Counted from the stretch's first letter, positions 1 to 9,755 are shown. The stretch is 57,500 bases of DNA from Symbiodinium natans (GCA_905221605.1 CAJNDS010000113.1:408174-465673); one strand, 5' to 3'. Made by a program: numbers and translations. Notes: a model not told the origin generated them from the sequence alone.

Positions 1-62
1 CCTAAACCCTAAACCCTAAGCCCTAAACCCTAAACCCTAAACCTAAACCTAAACCCTAAACC
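1..62 (-). repeat. Telomeric array at the left edge
   Basis: Seven to eight CCCTAAA units, one CCCTAAG. The orientation is that of a left chromosome end, but the array is cut by the window. Confidence 0.85.
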
Positions 63-167
63 TTCGGAAGCCATCAAGTCTAGGGCCTCCGCGTCCTCGG
101 GAACATCGGAAACATCATTCGGCATTGCATCGGCCCGACTTTGGGACAGTGGAACGGGCCTTCACCC

Positions 168-278
168 CTACAAACCCCAAAGCCCAAAGCCCTAAGCCCT
201 AAACCCTAAACCTTGAACCCTAAACCCTAAACCCTAAACCCTCAACCCTCAAGCCTAAACTCTAAATCCCATGTTCTT
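168..278 (-). repeat. Degenerate telomeric array
   Basis: CCCTAAA mixed with CCCAAAG, CCCTCAA and CCTTGAA variants. Confidence 0.8.
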
Positions 279-359
279 GCTGCACCGGGACATCTCACTG
301 TGTGATGTATAAAAGGAACCACGGGCCGCCTGGCACTCTCTTGAGCCTGGCGGTTCGGG

Positions 360-434
360 GTCTAGGGTTTAGGGTTTAGGGTTTAGGGTTTAGGGTTTAG
401 GGTTTAGGGTTTAGGGTTTAGGGTTTAGGATTTG
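360..434 (+). repeat. Telomeric array
   Basis: About ten uninterrupted TTTAGGG units. Confidence 0.9.
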
Positions 435-628
435 GGGTGCAGCCTAAATCCTAAACCCTGCGTTTAGGGGCACCCTGTGTTTTTCACAGGCCCCTCTCTA
501 TGAACTCCTGCCATACACCCACTTTTTGCTGCGCCCGTGGTCGTCGGCACAGGAGTTCGACCCTTGTAGATGGGTTCGGAGAGAGGAGGTGGACCATCCC
601 AGATAGGGTTTAGATTGCGCTGAACAGG

Positions 629-700
629 CCTTCATAAGGATTATAGTCGGTGGTACTATAATTCCTATTACGGACAGCGAGTATAAGGGGGAACATCTCA
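629..700. mobile_element. MITE family 2 fragment
   Basis: The interior (CTTCATAAGGATTATAGT...TACTATAATTCCTATTACGGAC) and the right end TAAGGGGGAACATCTC are kept. The left GGGATGTTCC end is missing, and telomeric repeats follow within 15 bp on the right. Confidence 0.65.
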
Positions 701-712
701 ACATCGGCGCCT

Positions 713-829
713 AAACCCTACGCTCTAAGCCCTGAACCCTGAACCCTAAACCCTAAACCCTGAACCCTAAACCCTAAACCCTAAACCCTAAACCCTGAAC
801 CCTGAACCCTGAACCCTGAACTCTGAAGC
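713..829 (-). repeat. Telomeric array with CCCTGAA variants
   Basis: CCCTAAA and CCCTGAA alternate; the right end is a run of five CCCTGAA. Confidence 0.85.
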
Positions 830-880
830 CCAGCCCGGGCCTCTTATCAGTGATGGCTGAGACATGAACTCCTATCCCAC

Positions 881-993
881 GGGCCGAAGGGTTAGGGTTT
901 AGGGTTTAGGGCTTAAGGTCTAGGGTTTAGGGCGTTTAGGGTTTAGGGCGTTTAAGGTTTAGGGTTTAGGGAGTTTAGGGTTTAGGGCCGAAG
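881..993. repeat. 9-bp direct repeat flanking a telomeric tract
   Basis: GGGCCGAAG occurs at 881-889 and 985-993, bracketing the degenerate TTTAGGG tract 890-984. The GGG part could belong to the array, so only CCGAAG is independent. Confidence 0.6.
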
Positions 994-1185
994 TTCAGGG
1001 TTTAGGGTTGATCTGCACTGTACGACCTCTGTTGGCAAAATAGGCCATAAAGAAGATTCTTGAACGGAGACCCAGAAGGGTGCCTGGCTCAGACTCTGAG
1101 GGAATTGTTTATATGGGCCTGTTTGGGGTTCAGGGTTTTAGGGTTTAGGGTTTAGTATTAGGGTTTAGGGTTTTAGGGTTTCAGG

Positions 1186-1804
1186 TTGGGTTCGGCCGGT
1201 CCACACTAACAGTCAAATAACGCCGTGGCCTTATAACACACAGGCCAAAAATAGCACCAGGAATCCCAGTCAATTTTAGCATTTACCGGGTGCTTCTTTT
1301 TGTGGGTCTGCTGGTGGTGACTGTTAGTCACATAGCAGCAGAAATAGCACCAGAAATAGCACAAACAATAGCACAACAAATAGCACCAGAAATAGCGCCA
1401 GGAATAGCACAAAAAATAGCACCAGAAATAGCACAAACAATAGCACCAGAAATAGCACCAGGAATCCCAGTCAATTTTAGCAGCTTAGCATTTACCGGGT
1501 GCTGTTTTTTGTGGGTCTGCTGATGGTGATTGTTAGTCACATAGCACCAGCAACAGCACCAGAAATAGCACAAACAATAGCACAAAAAATAGCACCAGAA
1601 ATAGCACAAACAATAGCACAAAAAATGGCACCAGAAATAGCACCAGGAATAGCACAAAAAAATGCACCAGAAATAGCACCAGAAATAGCACCAGGAATAG
1701 CACCAGGAATAGCAGAAATCTCAGTCAATTTTTTGGCATTTACCGGGTGCTTTTATTTGTGGGTCTGCTGGTGGTGACTGTTAGTGTGGACCGGCCGAAC
1801 CCAA
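1186..1804. mobile_element. Non-autonomous DNA transposon with 30-bp TIRs and 8-bp target duplication
   Basis: The 30 bases at 1186-1215 (TTGGGTTCGGCCGG...) are perfectly inverted at 1775-1804. The element is flanked by GTTTCAGG at 1178-1185 and again at 1805-1812, a perfect 8-bp target-site duplication. The left copy sits in a telomeric tract. Inside are three copies of a roughly 70-bp module (1261-1335, 1461-1548, 1717-1790) separated by 12-bp minisatellite arrays. No transposase is encoded, so movement would need one from elsewhere. An 8-bp duplication fits hAT-like or P-like superfamilies, but the ends (TTGGG...) are not the usual hAT CAGGG, so I do not assign one. Perfect ends and duplication suggest a recent insertion. 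Confidence 0.9.
1336..1718. repeat. 12-bp minisatellite (GCACCAGAAATA type) within the 1186-1804 element
   Basis: Two arrays (about 1336-1466 and 1540-1718) are built of 12-mers such as GCACCAGAAATA and GCACAAACAATA in strict register. They are interrupted by one copy of the 70-bp module. Because the unit is divisible by three, all frames stay open and give artefactual Ala-Pro-Glu-Ile repeats; I do not call this a gene. Confidence 0.85.
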
Positions 1805-2295
1805 GTTTCAGGGCAACAAACTGCGCAAGGTTTTTGCACGTTGGGGCGATCATTCAGGAAGGGCCAGCTGGGATGCTCCGCAAACCTCACAAACAGGGTC
1901 GTTCTGCTCGAGAAAAATGTTGAAAAGCTTGGCACAAGGCCACGAGTACGCAAGGCAGCCCACACGTTACCGCGTAGACCCTGAACCCTAAACCCTAAAC
2001 CCTAAACCCTAAACCCTGGTGTAGCTGGTTTGGCGTTTGGGGTTACGGGCTGAAACATGACGGGGAGGGGGGGTGAGTATGGGCATACGTGCTTAAGACC
2101 TAAAACCTACTTATTGTCTGCGGCTACCTGCACATCTTATGTATCAAGCCCCCTTACCGCCTGCCCTTCCGGAAGGGCATCTTTTAAAGTTCTTGAATGG
2201 CACTGGCAGCAAGTACACTGTGTCAACTTCTAGCACTATTTGTCTTTAAAGTCTGAGCAGAGGGGGGAAACCGGCCTGTACTTCGAATCTGTATG

Positions 2296-2472
2296 GGTTT
2301 AGGGTTTAGGGTTTAGGGTTTGGGGTTTAGGGTTTAGGGTTTAGGGTTTAGGGTTTAGGGTTTAGGGTTTAGGCTTAGGGTTGAGGAGCTTAGGGCTTAG
2401 GGCTTAAGGCTTAGGGCTTAGGGTTTAGGCTATGGGTTTAGGGTATAGGCTGTGGGGTTTGGGGTTTAGGGG
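2296..2472 (+). repeat. Telomeric array with CTTAGGG variants
   Basis: A perfect TTTAGGG core, then GCTTAGG and GTATAGG variants. Confidence 0.85.
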
Positions 2473-2621
2473 GGATACTTAACACTCTCAACTACCAATC
2501 TGAGGGTCGACTGGATTACTAGGAGACACTACAAAATCTAGCGACGCTGTTGAACATACCAAGGGTTGGCCGGAGGATGCACTTCTCTCAAAGCTCCAAA
2601 GGGTTCCAAGAAAGAATCACA

Positions 2622-2750
2622 AACTCTTGGTTGCTGCTTAACACCCCAAAAAAACAAAAGTTTGACTCTTAGCCCCCTTAATATGAAACTAGAGGAACCC
2701 TAAACCTATAAAGTGATAAGGTTGTAGTAAAGTCCCACCTAGAACTTTGG
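2622..2750. mobile_element. Possible diverged family 4 copy
   Basis: CTCTTGGTTGCTGCTTAAC, GACTCTTAGCCCCCTTAATA and TAGTAAAGTCCCACC occur in the same order as in family 4. Overall identity is low, and GGAACCCTAAACC lies within it. Confidence 0.35.
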
Positions 2751-3126
2751 AGGATACCCTACTCAAGCGCAACCTGAGGCTTGGTAGCCCAGCAACCATA
2801 GTCGAATAAGAGCACGCCTTAGGGTTGGTTATTTTCATAAGGGAACCCATAGCCTTAAACAAAACAAAAAAGAAGGTAAAGGGTAGCACTGGGCTACCGA
2901 GAAGGATACGGCACCCCCCCCATAGTTTATGGTCTAGACCGGGGAAAACGCCCATGTTGAGCTTATATAGTCCCTATATACTCTTCAGTAGCCCCTAAAT
3001 AACCCCGAAAATACCCTAAACCCTAAACCCTAAACCCTAAACCCTAAAGGTCCCTCCCTAAATCCTAGGCCCGAAACCCACCAGAGATCAGGTCATACAG
3101 TGCGCCTCAAGGCTTAGGGCAAGGAA

Positions 3127-3250
3127 GGGTTTAGGGTTTAGGGTTTAGGGTTTAGGGTTTAGGGTTTAGGGTTTAGGGTTTAGGGTTTAGGGTTTAGGGT
3201 TTAGGGTTTAGGGTTTAGGGTTTAGGGTTTTGGGTTTTGGGTTTTGGGTT
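3127..3250 (+). repeat. Telomeric array
   Basis: About 15 perfect TTTAGGG units ending in a few TTTTGGG. Confidence 0.9.
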
Positions 3251-3368
3251 TTGAGGTCTGTTTTAGATTGCGGCAGTATAGGGCTGACCGTGTCCGTTTG
3301 ACCGTGCCCACGGCCTGCCCTAAACCGAAACCTTACACAAACAAACTCAACGCCCTAAAGCCTCAACC

Positions 3369-3552
3369 GTATCTAGACCCGGGTTTAGGGTTTAGGGTTT
3401 TGGGGTGTAGGGCTACGGTTCATGGTACTTACTAACCAATTATAACTGTACTTCTAACCATATTAGGGCACTTAAGGGGCTTACATGTGGGTTTTAAGTA
3501 CAGTTATAACTGGTTAATAAGTACCATGAACCTCCAAGTATCTAGACCCGGG
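3369..3552. repeat. 15-bp direct repeat flanking telomeric tract plus palindrome
   Basis: GTATCTAGACCCGGG at 3369-3383 and 3538-3552 is perfect. The 154 bp between them hold a short telomeric tract and the 116-bp palindrome. Confidence 0.85.
3417..3532. mobile_element. Palindromic MITE (singleton) with 37-bp TIRs
   Basis: The 37 bases from GGTTCATGGTACTTAC (3417) are inverted at 3496-3532 with two mismatches. The centre is about 40 bp of AT-rich sequence. Together with a short telomeric tract (3384-3402) it lies between two perfect 15-bp copies of GTATCTAGACCCGGG at 3369-3383 and 3538-3552. The right-hand copy is the end of a family-3 MITE, so the insertion appears to have split that end with duplication. 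Confidence 0.8.
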
Positions 3553-3650
3553 AGTAACCTAGGAATAGGAAGGGCACCCTTTTTGGTTTTAAGGGGATTC
3601 TAAGGGAACCCCAATCCTAAACAAAGGAACAAAGGGCCTGCTCCTGGTCC
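3541..3650. mobile_element. MITE family 3 copy (GGACCCAGAGTA ends)
   Basis: It starts TCTAGACCCGGGAGTAACC and ends GGGCCTGCTCCTGGTCC, an imperfect inverted pair. The interior GGGCACCCTTTTTGGTTTTAAGGGG is shared with the copies at 9756 and 44731. Its left terminus is duplicated at 3369-3383 across the telomere-plus-palindrome insertion. Confidence 0.7.
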
Positions 3651-3828
3651 GATAGCTTTACCCTAGACCCTGGAAGGACTGGCTTGCGATGCAGAACCGT
3701 GCAATCAGGCCTGAGACATTAAAGCAGATGGCGCGCGTTGTGGGAGCTTCCACACAAAAGGGTCCCCGCTGAGGGTTTGGGGCAAAGGCTTTGATTTTTA
3801 GGGCTGACGCTTAGGGTTTACTTATAGG

Positions 3829-3863
3829 TTGGGATGTTCCCCCTTATAAGGGGGAACATCCGA
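3829..3863. mobile_element. MITE family 2 bare palindrome
   Basis: TTGGGATGTTCCCCC, TTATAA, then GGGGGAACATCC. Only the two terminal repeats remain, joined head to head with no interior, as expected after deletion at the hairpin centre. Confidence 0.75.
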
Positions 3864-4082
3864 AGGCTTAGGGCTAGCGGCTTAGGGTCTACAGGGCTTA
3901 AAGGGTTTTGGGTTTGTACACAGTCAAAATTAAAAAAAGAGAAGCCCCCTTCAAAGGACCCTCCTAAACGGGGACCCTCGCAGCCTACAAAACAACATCC
4001 TCCGTGCCGTCAAGATGACATATGTTTCCGCCTCTGTCAGTCCCTACAGGCGCATGGTTTAAGGTGTGGGGCTTAGGGCACA

Positions 4083-4160
4083 ACCCTAAACCCTAAACCC
4101 TAAACCCTAAACCCTAAACCCTAAACCCTAAACCCTAAACCCTAAACCCTAAACCCTAAG
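4083..4160 (-). repeat. Telomeric array
   Basis: Eleven perfect CCCTAAA units. Confidence 0.9.
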
Positions 4161-4412
4161 AAGTAGTAGCTGTCGGGATGTTGATGGTTTGGCACTTGCT
4201 CGGCAAGGGGGACGTGTGGGGCGGGCTTTGGGGGTTCCGGGTTTAGGGTTTAGGGCTAGGGTTTGGGGTTTAGGGTTTAGGGTGCCACCTTTCCCCGGCA
4301 CTTTGCTGGGAATCCTCCACATGGAGGACCTTTTCCCAGCTTGCTTCAAATATTCGCAATCGGCAACAGTCTCTCCGAGGCACCCCCAGATATTACACTA
4401 CGCCTGCACCCT

Positions 4413-4490
4413 GGGGCTTAGGGTTTAGGGGTTTAGGGTTTAGGGTTTAGGGTTTAGGGTTTAGGGTTTAGGGTTAAGGGTTTAGGGTTT
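4413..4490 (+). repeat. Telomeric array
   Basis: About ten TTTAGGG units with one TTAAGGG. Confidence 0.88.
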
Positions 4491-4548
4491 CCACCTTAAG
4501 TCCCAGGCAAGGAACCCACCATGACTGGGCAACTTCTCCTTCCTTCTT

Positions 4549-4708
4549 TAACCAGTGAGTAACATCTGAATGAAAAGGATACCCTTTTTGGAACCTAACC
4601 CCCCCCCCCAAAAAAAATATAAAAAAAAAAACAAAATATAATTATATATATATATATATATATACATATAATACGAATAATAAAATAGGGCCTTCACTGG
4701 GTCCTAGC
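4549..4708. mobile_element. MITE family 3 copy with AT microsatellite
   Basis: The left end CCAGTGAGTAAC and GGATACCCTTTTTGGAACC match the family. The right end is GGGCCTTCACTGGGTCCTAG. The centre has expanded into A-rich and (TA)n sequence (4611-4680). Confidence 0.65.
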
Positions 4709-4888
4709 CCTAAACCCTAAACCCTCAACCCTCGACTCTGGGTCCTAGCTAAGGGATATCGGAAGATCGGGGAGGTAGAGGCCCACCCTTTCTACCTAAG
4801 TTGTGCAGTGCCAACCGGCAGTCGGGAGATGCAGAGGGTTTGGGGTTTAGGGTTTAGGGTTCAGGGTTTAGGGTTATAGGTGGCAACA

Positions 4889-5005
4889 GACTTATTTCTC
4901 CGATAACCAGGAATAGACAAAGTCAAACTTCAATATTCCTACTGGGCAAGATCAAGTAAGGAAACCCAACAAGTTTGAAGTTCAACCTTTGGCTAAGTAA
5001 GTAGA
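4889..5005. mobile_element. Dispersed repeat family 9 copy
   Basis: ACTTATTTCTCCGATAACC, CAAACTTCAATATTCCTAC, AACAAGTTTGAAGTTCAACC and TTGGCTAAGTAAG occur in the same order at 35486. A weak internal inverted pair (CAAACTTCAA / TTTGAAGTTCAA) is present. Confidence 0.7.
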
Positions 5006-5105
5006 GGACTTGCCGAAATGCAAAACGCAAGTGAGGGGCAGGCAGGTCGCAATGCTTGCCTGGCTGGCCTTACCGCTGTCCACTGTCCGAAGGCTCAAGA
5101 CCCAT

Positions 5106-5204
5106 CTACTATTTGCTTAAGAACCCGCAGAAAATGAAAAAAAAATCCTTTTTTTGCCCTTACAAGCAGGATTTGTTCTTTTGGAAGGGGTTTCTTAAGC
5201 AACT
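5106..5204. mobile_element. MITE family 8 copy
   Basis: CTACTATTTGCTTAAGAACC at the left and GGGGTTTCTTAAGCAA at the right match the termini of the copy at 44285. The interiors differ. Confidence 0.75.
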
Positions 5205-5948
5205 GGAAGCCATGTTTTAAACCCTCAACAGCAAGAATGCTTAAGGTACGATCCTCACTAATGGTATCCCCCCCCCCAAAACATGGGCGCGACCTGTATA
5301 CACCAAAAGTCACAAGGAGCCCTACTTACATTCAAGACCTTGATATACTAAACCCTAAACACTGGCCAACTTTGAAGGAGATGGTGCGCGCGGATGCCAC
5401 TGCTGAAACAGGTTTCGGGGTTGCTCACACGCTTGCGATCAGATCCTGCTCCGCTCTATACTACCCTCTTGGTCCCCCCCAGAATGAATGCTCTTTCGGG
5501 ATAATTAAGCCGAGTTAAAGTTGTGTAAAGGGGAAACCTGGAAGGGGGGGGGGGGGGGGGAGGATAGTGGGGGCAGTAGCCCTAAACCCTAAACCCGAAT
5601 GAAAGGGTACATATAGATATATGTATATATATATACATACATACATATATAGAGAACCCAGGGTCCCTCATTCCCAAGCCCTAAACCCTGAACCCTCAAC
5701 CCTGAACCAGAAGGACCAGGGGCCTTTCCCATGTACAAGCCCATCGCATATAGCCTTAACCCTAAACCCTAAACCCTAAACCCTAAACCCCAAACCCTAA
5801 ACCCTGCAAGCCTAGGCCGTAAGGTCGAAGCTGGCGCACATTGGAAAAGCAACGCATGCCTTCCTCATCTATTGGCTAGGCCAAGTGCCTTGTTCCAAAC
5901 AGACAGCCGACGAGTCTCCCCCCAAAAAATGCCGGACCTCCTGCGAAT

Positions 5949-6090
5949 CTTGGCTGCACTTAGTAGGGTTTAGGGTTTAGGGTTTAGGGTTTAGGGCATA
6001 TTTGTTTTTTGTTAGCTGCCATATTAAGAAACCCGATAAATCCGAAAAGACTAAGGATCTAAAGTTACAGTAAAGCCCCACAGAGGAATA
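5949..6090. mobile_element. Dispersed repeat family 4, interrupted by a telomeric tract
   Basis: The left end TCTTGGCTGCACTTAGT runs straight into AGGGTTTAGGG (5968-5998), where other copies read GAGGGTAGCAA. The element then resumes with TTAGCTGCCATATTAAG through TACAGTAAAGCCCCACAG. Confidence 0.75.
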
Positions 6091-6640
6091 TTCCAGAAGA
6101 CGAATGACCTAGTATTGCAAGGTATACTTGCTCCCCCAAAAAAACCAACATGACCTCATGTGTCCCTTGTAAACCCATACCCCTAAACCCTAAACCCTAA
6201 ACTCGAAACCCTAAACCCTAAACCGTAAATACAAGTAGGAACAGAATAATTTGCAAGAAGGACCTTCAGATCAAGGCCCACATAGGTTCCGTCTAGCTAA
6301 GGGAAATTTGATTGGCCATTAATGTCCCTTGCCTTCTTTAAAAGGGGTCTGAAGTATGGGCCCTTGCGTTTTACAGGGAATATAAGGTGTATACAAGAGG
6401 CCCCTTTTATATCAGGGCCCCTACATGTCCAGGGTTTAGGGTTGAGGGTGCGTGTTCGACCCCACGTGGGTGGATGGGTGGGGGTTTTGGATTTAGGGTT
6501 TTAGGCTTTAGGAGTTTAGTTTCGGTTTGCGGGTTTAGGGCTCGGAGTTTTGGGGGTTCTAGAGTTTGGGTTTGCGTGAGGGTTTTGGTTTAGGGGTGGG
6601 GGGGGGGGGGGGGGGGGGGTGGCGGGAGAGGAATACAATA

Positions 6641-6731
6641 GGACCCAGAGTAGGCCCTTATTGTTTTTTTCAGGGTTTGGGTTCCCTTATGTGCCCCTCT
6701 ATCCCAAAAGTTCCTAGGCTACTCTTGGGTC
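6641..6731. mobile_element. MITE family 3 copy
   Basis: GGACCCAGAGTAGGCC at the left is inverted as GGCTACTCTTGGGTC at the right. The interior GGGTTTGGGTTCCCTTATG is reverse-oriented relative to the copy at 44731. A 22-bp G run lies just upstream. Confidence 0.75.
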
Positions 6732-6936
6732 TAGAAGGTTTAATTCAGGCGTCTGGTACATAAGGGATCATAAGGGTTTATGGTTGCCCTAACCCTAAAC
6801 CCTAAACCCGAAACCCTAAACCCTAAACCCTAAACAGGGGTTGAGGGTTTGGGATCAGGATGGTCTTCCCTGTTGAGGGTTTAGGGTTTGGGGTTAAGGA
6901 GCTTAGGAATCCGCAGTCCCCTTCCCCTTGCGGTTG

Positions 6937-7104
6937 GTTTAGGGTTTAGGGTTTAGGGTTTTGTTTAGGGTTTAGGGTTTAGGGTTTAGGGTTTAGGGTT
7001 TAGGGTTTAGGGTTTAGGGTTTAGGGTTTAGGGTTTAGGGTTTAGGGTTTAGGGTTTAGGGTTTAGGGTTTAGGGTTTAGGGTTTAGGGTTTAGGGTTTA
7101 GGGC
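6937..7104 (+). repeat. Long telomeric array
   Basis: About 23 TTTAGGG units with one TTTTG interruption, among the longest perfect arrays here. The opposite-strand degenerate stretch 7105-7395 follows at once. Confidence 0.92.
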
Positions 7105-7395
7105 CCCACCCCAAACACCGAACCTGAACCCCAAACCTTAAACCCCAAACCCTGAACCCTACAACCTTAAGCCCTGAAACCCGAAACCCCTTGCCAAAAA
7201 ACCCTAAGCCCAAAAACCCGAAAACCCAAACCCTACTACAGAGAACGTCTGTGAGCCCTAACACCCAAAAACACCAAACCCTAAATTCTCAAACCGTAAA
7301 ACCCCAAACCGTAAGCCCTAAAATCCTAAAGCCCCAACCCGAAACTCTCTAAACCTTACAGTAAGCCGTCAAGCTCTAAAGCCCCAAGCCTACAC
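7105..7395 (-). repeat. Highly degenerate CCCTAAA stretch
   Basis: Almost every 7-9 bases resemble CCCTAAA, CCCCAAA, CCTTAAA or CCCGAAA, without a perfect run. Confidence 0.65.
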
Positions 7396-7915
7396 TCTAC
7401 TGCAAGGTCTTTGTGTTGTTGGTCTTGTCGTTATTGGTGTTGATGTTATTGGTATTGTTGTTCTTTGTCTTGTTGTTCCTGATCTTGTTGTTATTGCTGT
7501 ACGCCTTGTTTTTGTTGGTCTTGCTGTTCTTGTCTTTTTTTTTTTTGTGTGTGTGTGTGTGTTGGTCTTGGTGTTCGTGCTGTTCGTTTGGTCTTGCTGC
7601 TATTCTTGGTCTTGTTGTGTTCCGTTGTGGTCTTGTTGTTTGTGTCGTTCGTGTTGCTCCTCTTGGTGTTGTAGCTACTGTTGGTCTTGTTGTTATCGTT
7701 GTTATCATTGGTCTTGTCGGTCTTGTTGTTCCTGCTGTTCTCCTTCCGTTGTAACTATTGTTCCTGTTGTTCTTGTTACTTCCTCTTCTTCTTCTTCTTC
7801 CTCTTCTTCTTCTTCCTCCTCTTCTTGAGGTCGCTGTTGCGCAGCTGCCGCCGCCGCCGCCGCTGCTGCTGGCGCTGTTCCGCTGTTCTGCTGTTCTGCT
7901 GTCGTCGTCGATTAA
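7396..7915. repeat. GTT/CTT-rich low-complexity DNA ending in (CTT)n and (CCG/CTG)n
   Basis: TTGTTGTTCTTGTT-like triplets run for 380 bp, with a (GT) run at 7547-7562, then (TTC)n at 7780-7826 and CCGCCG/CTGCTG at 7847-7872. The open frames on both strands are Leu/Val/Phe-, Cys/Ser- or Asn/Thr-only, so they are not called genes. Confidence 0.75.
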
Positions 7916-8205
7916 CTTCTCGGAGTCAGAGCACCAAAGAGACTTCCAAACCCTAAACCCTAAACCCTAAACCCTAAACCCTAAACCCTGGGTGTACGTT
8001 AGCAGATGAGACCAGGACTTGGTCTTTGGAGGCTGCATGGACGGGATGACTTGGCTGTCTCCGTGAGACGGGAGCCCATTGAGCCCAATGCCCCTGATTA
8101 GTGTCTTTAGGGTTTAGGGTTTAGGGTTTAGGGTTTAGGGTTTAGGGTTTAGGGTTCGGACCGGCAGATGATAAGGGATTCGGGGAACATGAACTGAAGA
8201 TATGC

Positions 8206-8410
8206 TCCTAAACCCTAGAAACCAGAGCCTAAAGCCTAAAGTCGAAAGCCTAAAGCCTAAACCCTAAACCCTAAACAAGCCTAAAGCCTTAAGCCTGAAA
8301 GCCTAAGCCTAAAGCCTAGAGCCTAGAGCCTAAAGCCTAAAGCCTAAAGCCTACAGCCTAGAGCCTAGAGCCTAGAGCCTAAAGCCTAAACCCGCACCCT
8401 AAACCCCCAA
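8206..8410 (-). repeat. AGCCTAA-variant telomeric array
   Basis: About 20 copies of AGCCTAA or AGCCTAG surround a short CCCTAAA core. It is a locally homogenised variant found nowhere else in the window. Confidence 0.85.
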
Positions 8411-8720
8411 TCCATTTCTGTACTCGCAAGGGTATTGGGCCCTCTGGGGAGGCCTCAGCCTCAAGAGGGGACGGGAGAGAACAGGGGTGCCCGGAACTCT
8501 GCTCACGGGCTTAGGGTTTAGGGTTTAGGGTTTAGGGCTTGGGGTTCGCAACCTTTCTGGTTGGTGGCTTGGCCACGGCGTGCGAGGCGCCGAACAGATC
8601 AAAACCCAGAGCAGCTTACCACTGCTCCGGCTAGTCAGGAGTTCTCCGCGTTTGGCTGGATCAGCCTCGAGAATGATAGAGGGCCGACCGACTCCACGTG
8701 GGACTTTAATGAGCTCTATC

Positions 8721-8789
8721 ACCCTAAACCCTAAACCCTAAACCCTAAACCCTAAACCCTAAACCCTAAACCCTAAACCCTCAACCCTA
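8721..8789 (-). repeat. Telomeric array
   Basis: Nine CCCTAAA units and one CCCTCAA. Confidence 0.9.
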
Positions 8790-9424
8790 TCAGCTAAGGG
8801 CCGAAGAGGTTTTCGGAATTGCCGGATTGTGGTGAGAGGTTTGCCCAGCGAGGGCCCACAACCTGCAAATAAGAAGTTTAGGGTTTAGGGTGTTTGGGGT
8901 TTGGGGTTTAGGGTTTCATTCGAGGAAGCCAAGCATCCTGTAAGGCGTACCTGCTAGTTAATTGAAGGGTAGTGGGCTCTTCTGTGTACGGAGTACTACT
9001 CTCAGCATAAACAACAGCACTTTGCAGCTTATCTCTTTGCAGTCCTTTTGCAGGCCGCTGTTTACCCTAAACCCTAAACCCCAAACCCCAAACCCCAAAC
9101 CCTAAACCCTAAACCGTTGGATTGGGAGCCGGTATGTGTCAAGTCTGCTGGGGAGGTTGTTCATAAGCCCAGAACCCTAAACCCTAAACTCCAAACCCAA
9201 ACAACTCTTTTGGGGCCACATGAATGCAGGAAATGCAGGAAGGAGGGAGAACGAAACCGCGGCCAAAAAGAATCTGCAAGAACTTAGTTCGGGTTCAGGG
9301 TTTAGGGTTTAGGCCTTAGGGGGCCCCAGTACACGGTTACTCCTGGTGGCAACATGTTCTTACCGCGCCTTACGCACCCTAGCCTCCTTGAGGGTTATAA
9401 AAAATTTGGGGTTTAGGGCTTGGG

Positions 9425-9546
9425 GCTGCTAGACTTTGTGTACCACAGAAAGAACAGAGTTGTACAGGGGTTAGGGTTTAGGGTACAGGGTTTAGGGTTT
9501 AGGGCTGCTAAACTTTGTGTACCAAAGAAAGAACAGAGTTGTACAG
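9425..9546. repeat. 43-bp direct repeat flanking a telomeric tract
   Basis: GCTGCTAGACTTTGTG... at 9425-9467 recurs at 9504-9546 with two mismatches. The 36 bp between them is almost entirely telomere-like (TTAGGGTTTAGGG...). Confidence 0.9.
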
Positions 9547-9567
9547 CCATGCGCCCCGACGAAAACC

Positions 9568-9669
9568 TTGGGATGTTCGACCTTATAGTAACAGTCCTTA
9601 GTAGGGTTTAGGGGTTTGGGTTTACTACAATCCCTATAAGGACTCTTAGTACAAGCGGGAACATCCCAA
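9568..9669. mobile_element. MITE family 2 copy interrupted by a telomeric tract
   Basis: The ends TTGGGATGTTCGACC and CGGGAACATCCCAA and the arms ACAGTCCTTA / CCCTATAAGGACT identify the family. The centre reads TAGGGTTTAGGGGTTTGGG (9602-9620), where intact copies have TAGGGATTAT, so the telomeric insert starts at a pre-existing TAGGG. Confidence 0.8.
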
Positions 9670-9755
9670 CCTTAAACCATAACTCGGCGGCCTTTATTCT
9701 GCAACAAACGCCGACTCAGCTGGCGTGATGGAGATGAGCCCCATTTTCAACTCTG

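Larger units (their letters stand above)
1..7104. other. Region: telomeric mosaic, MITE-rich
   Basis: Besides the listed items, short telomeric tracts lie at 1130-1180, 1982-2018, 3013-3050, 4241-4282, 4707-4730, 4838-4876, 5579-5600, 5676-5706, 5757-5806, 6180-6228 and 6787-6835. Spacers such as 1813-1980, 2019-2295, 3251-3368 and 5205-5540 show no gene. A hairpin GCTGGGA...TCCCAGC with inner TCCTCCA/TGGAGGA lies at 4305-4340. Frames of 60-110 codons in this stretch are repeat translations. Confidence 0.7.

Noticed and set aside
1-62. True chromosome end at base 1
   Set aside because: Orientation fits, but the array is short and similar arrays recur for 46 kb, so the window edge cannot be told from an internal site.
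335-360. CTTGAGCC resembling the reverse complement of the dinoflagellate spliced leader
   Set aside because: Only eight bases match; the rest of the 22-nt leader is absent. No spliced-leader relic found elsewhere.
1290-1777. Open frames of 77-109 codons with Ala-Pro-Glu-Ile repeats
   Set aside because: They are translations of a 12-bp minisatellite inside a non-coding transposon; all frames are open on both strands.
7397-7970. Hydrophobic open frames resembling membrane proteins
   Set aside because: Low-complexity GTT/CTT DNA gives Leu/Val/Phe on one strand and Asn/Thr on the other; no domain or varied composition.
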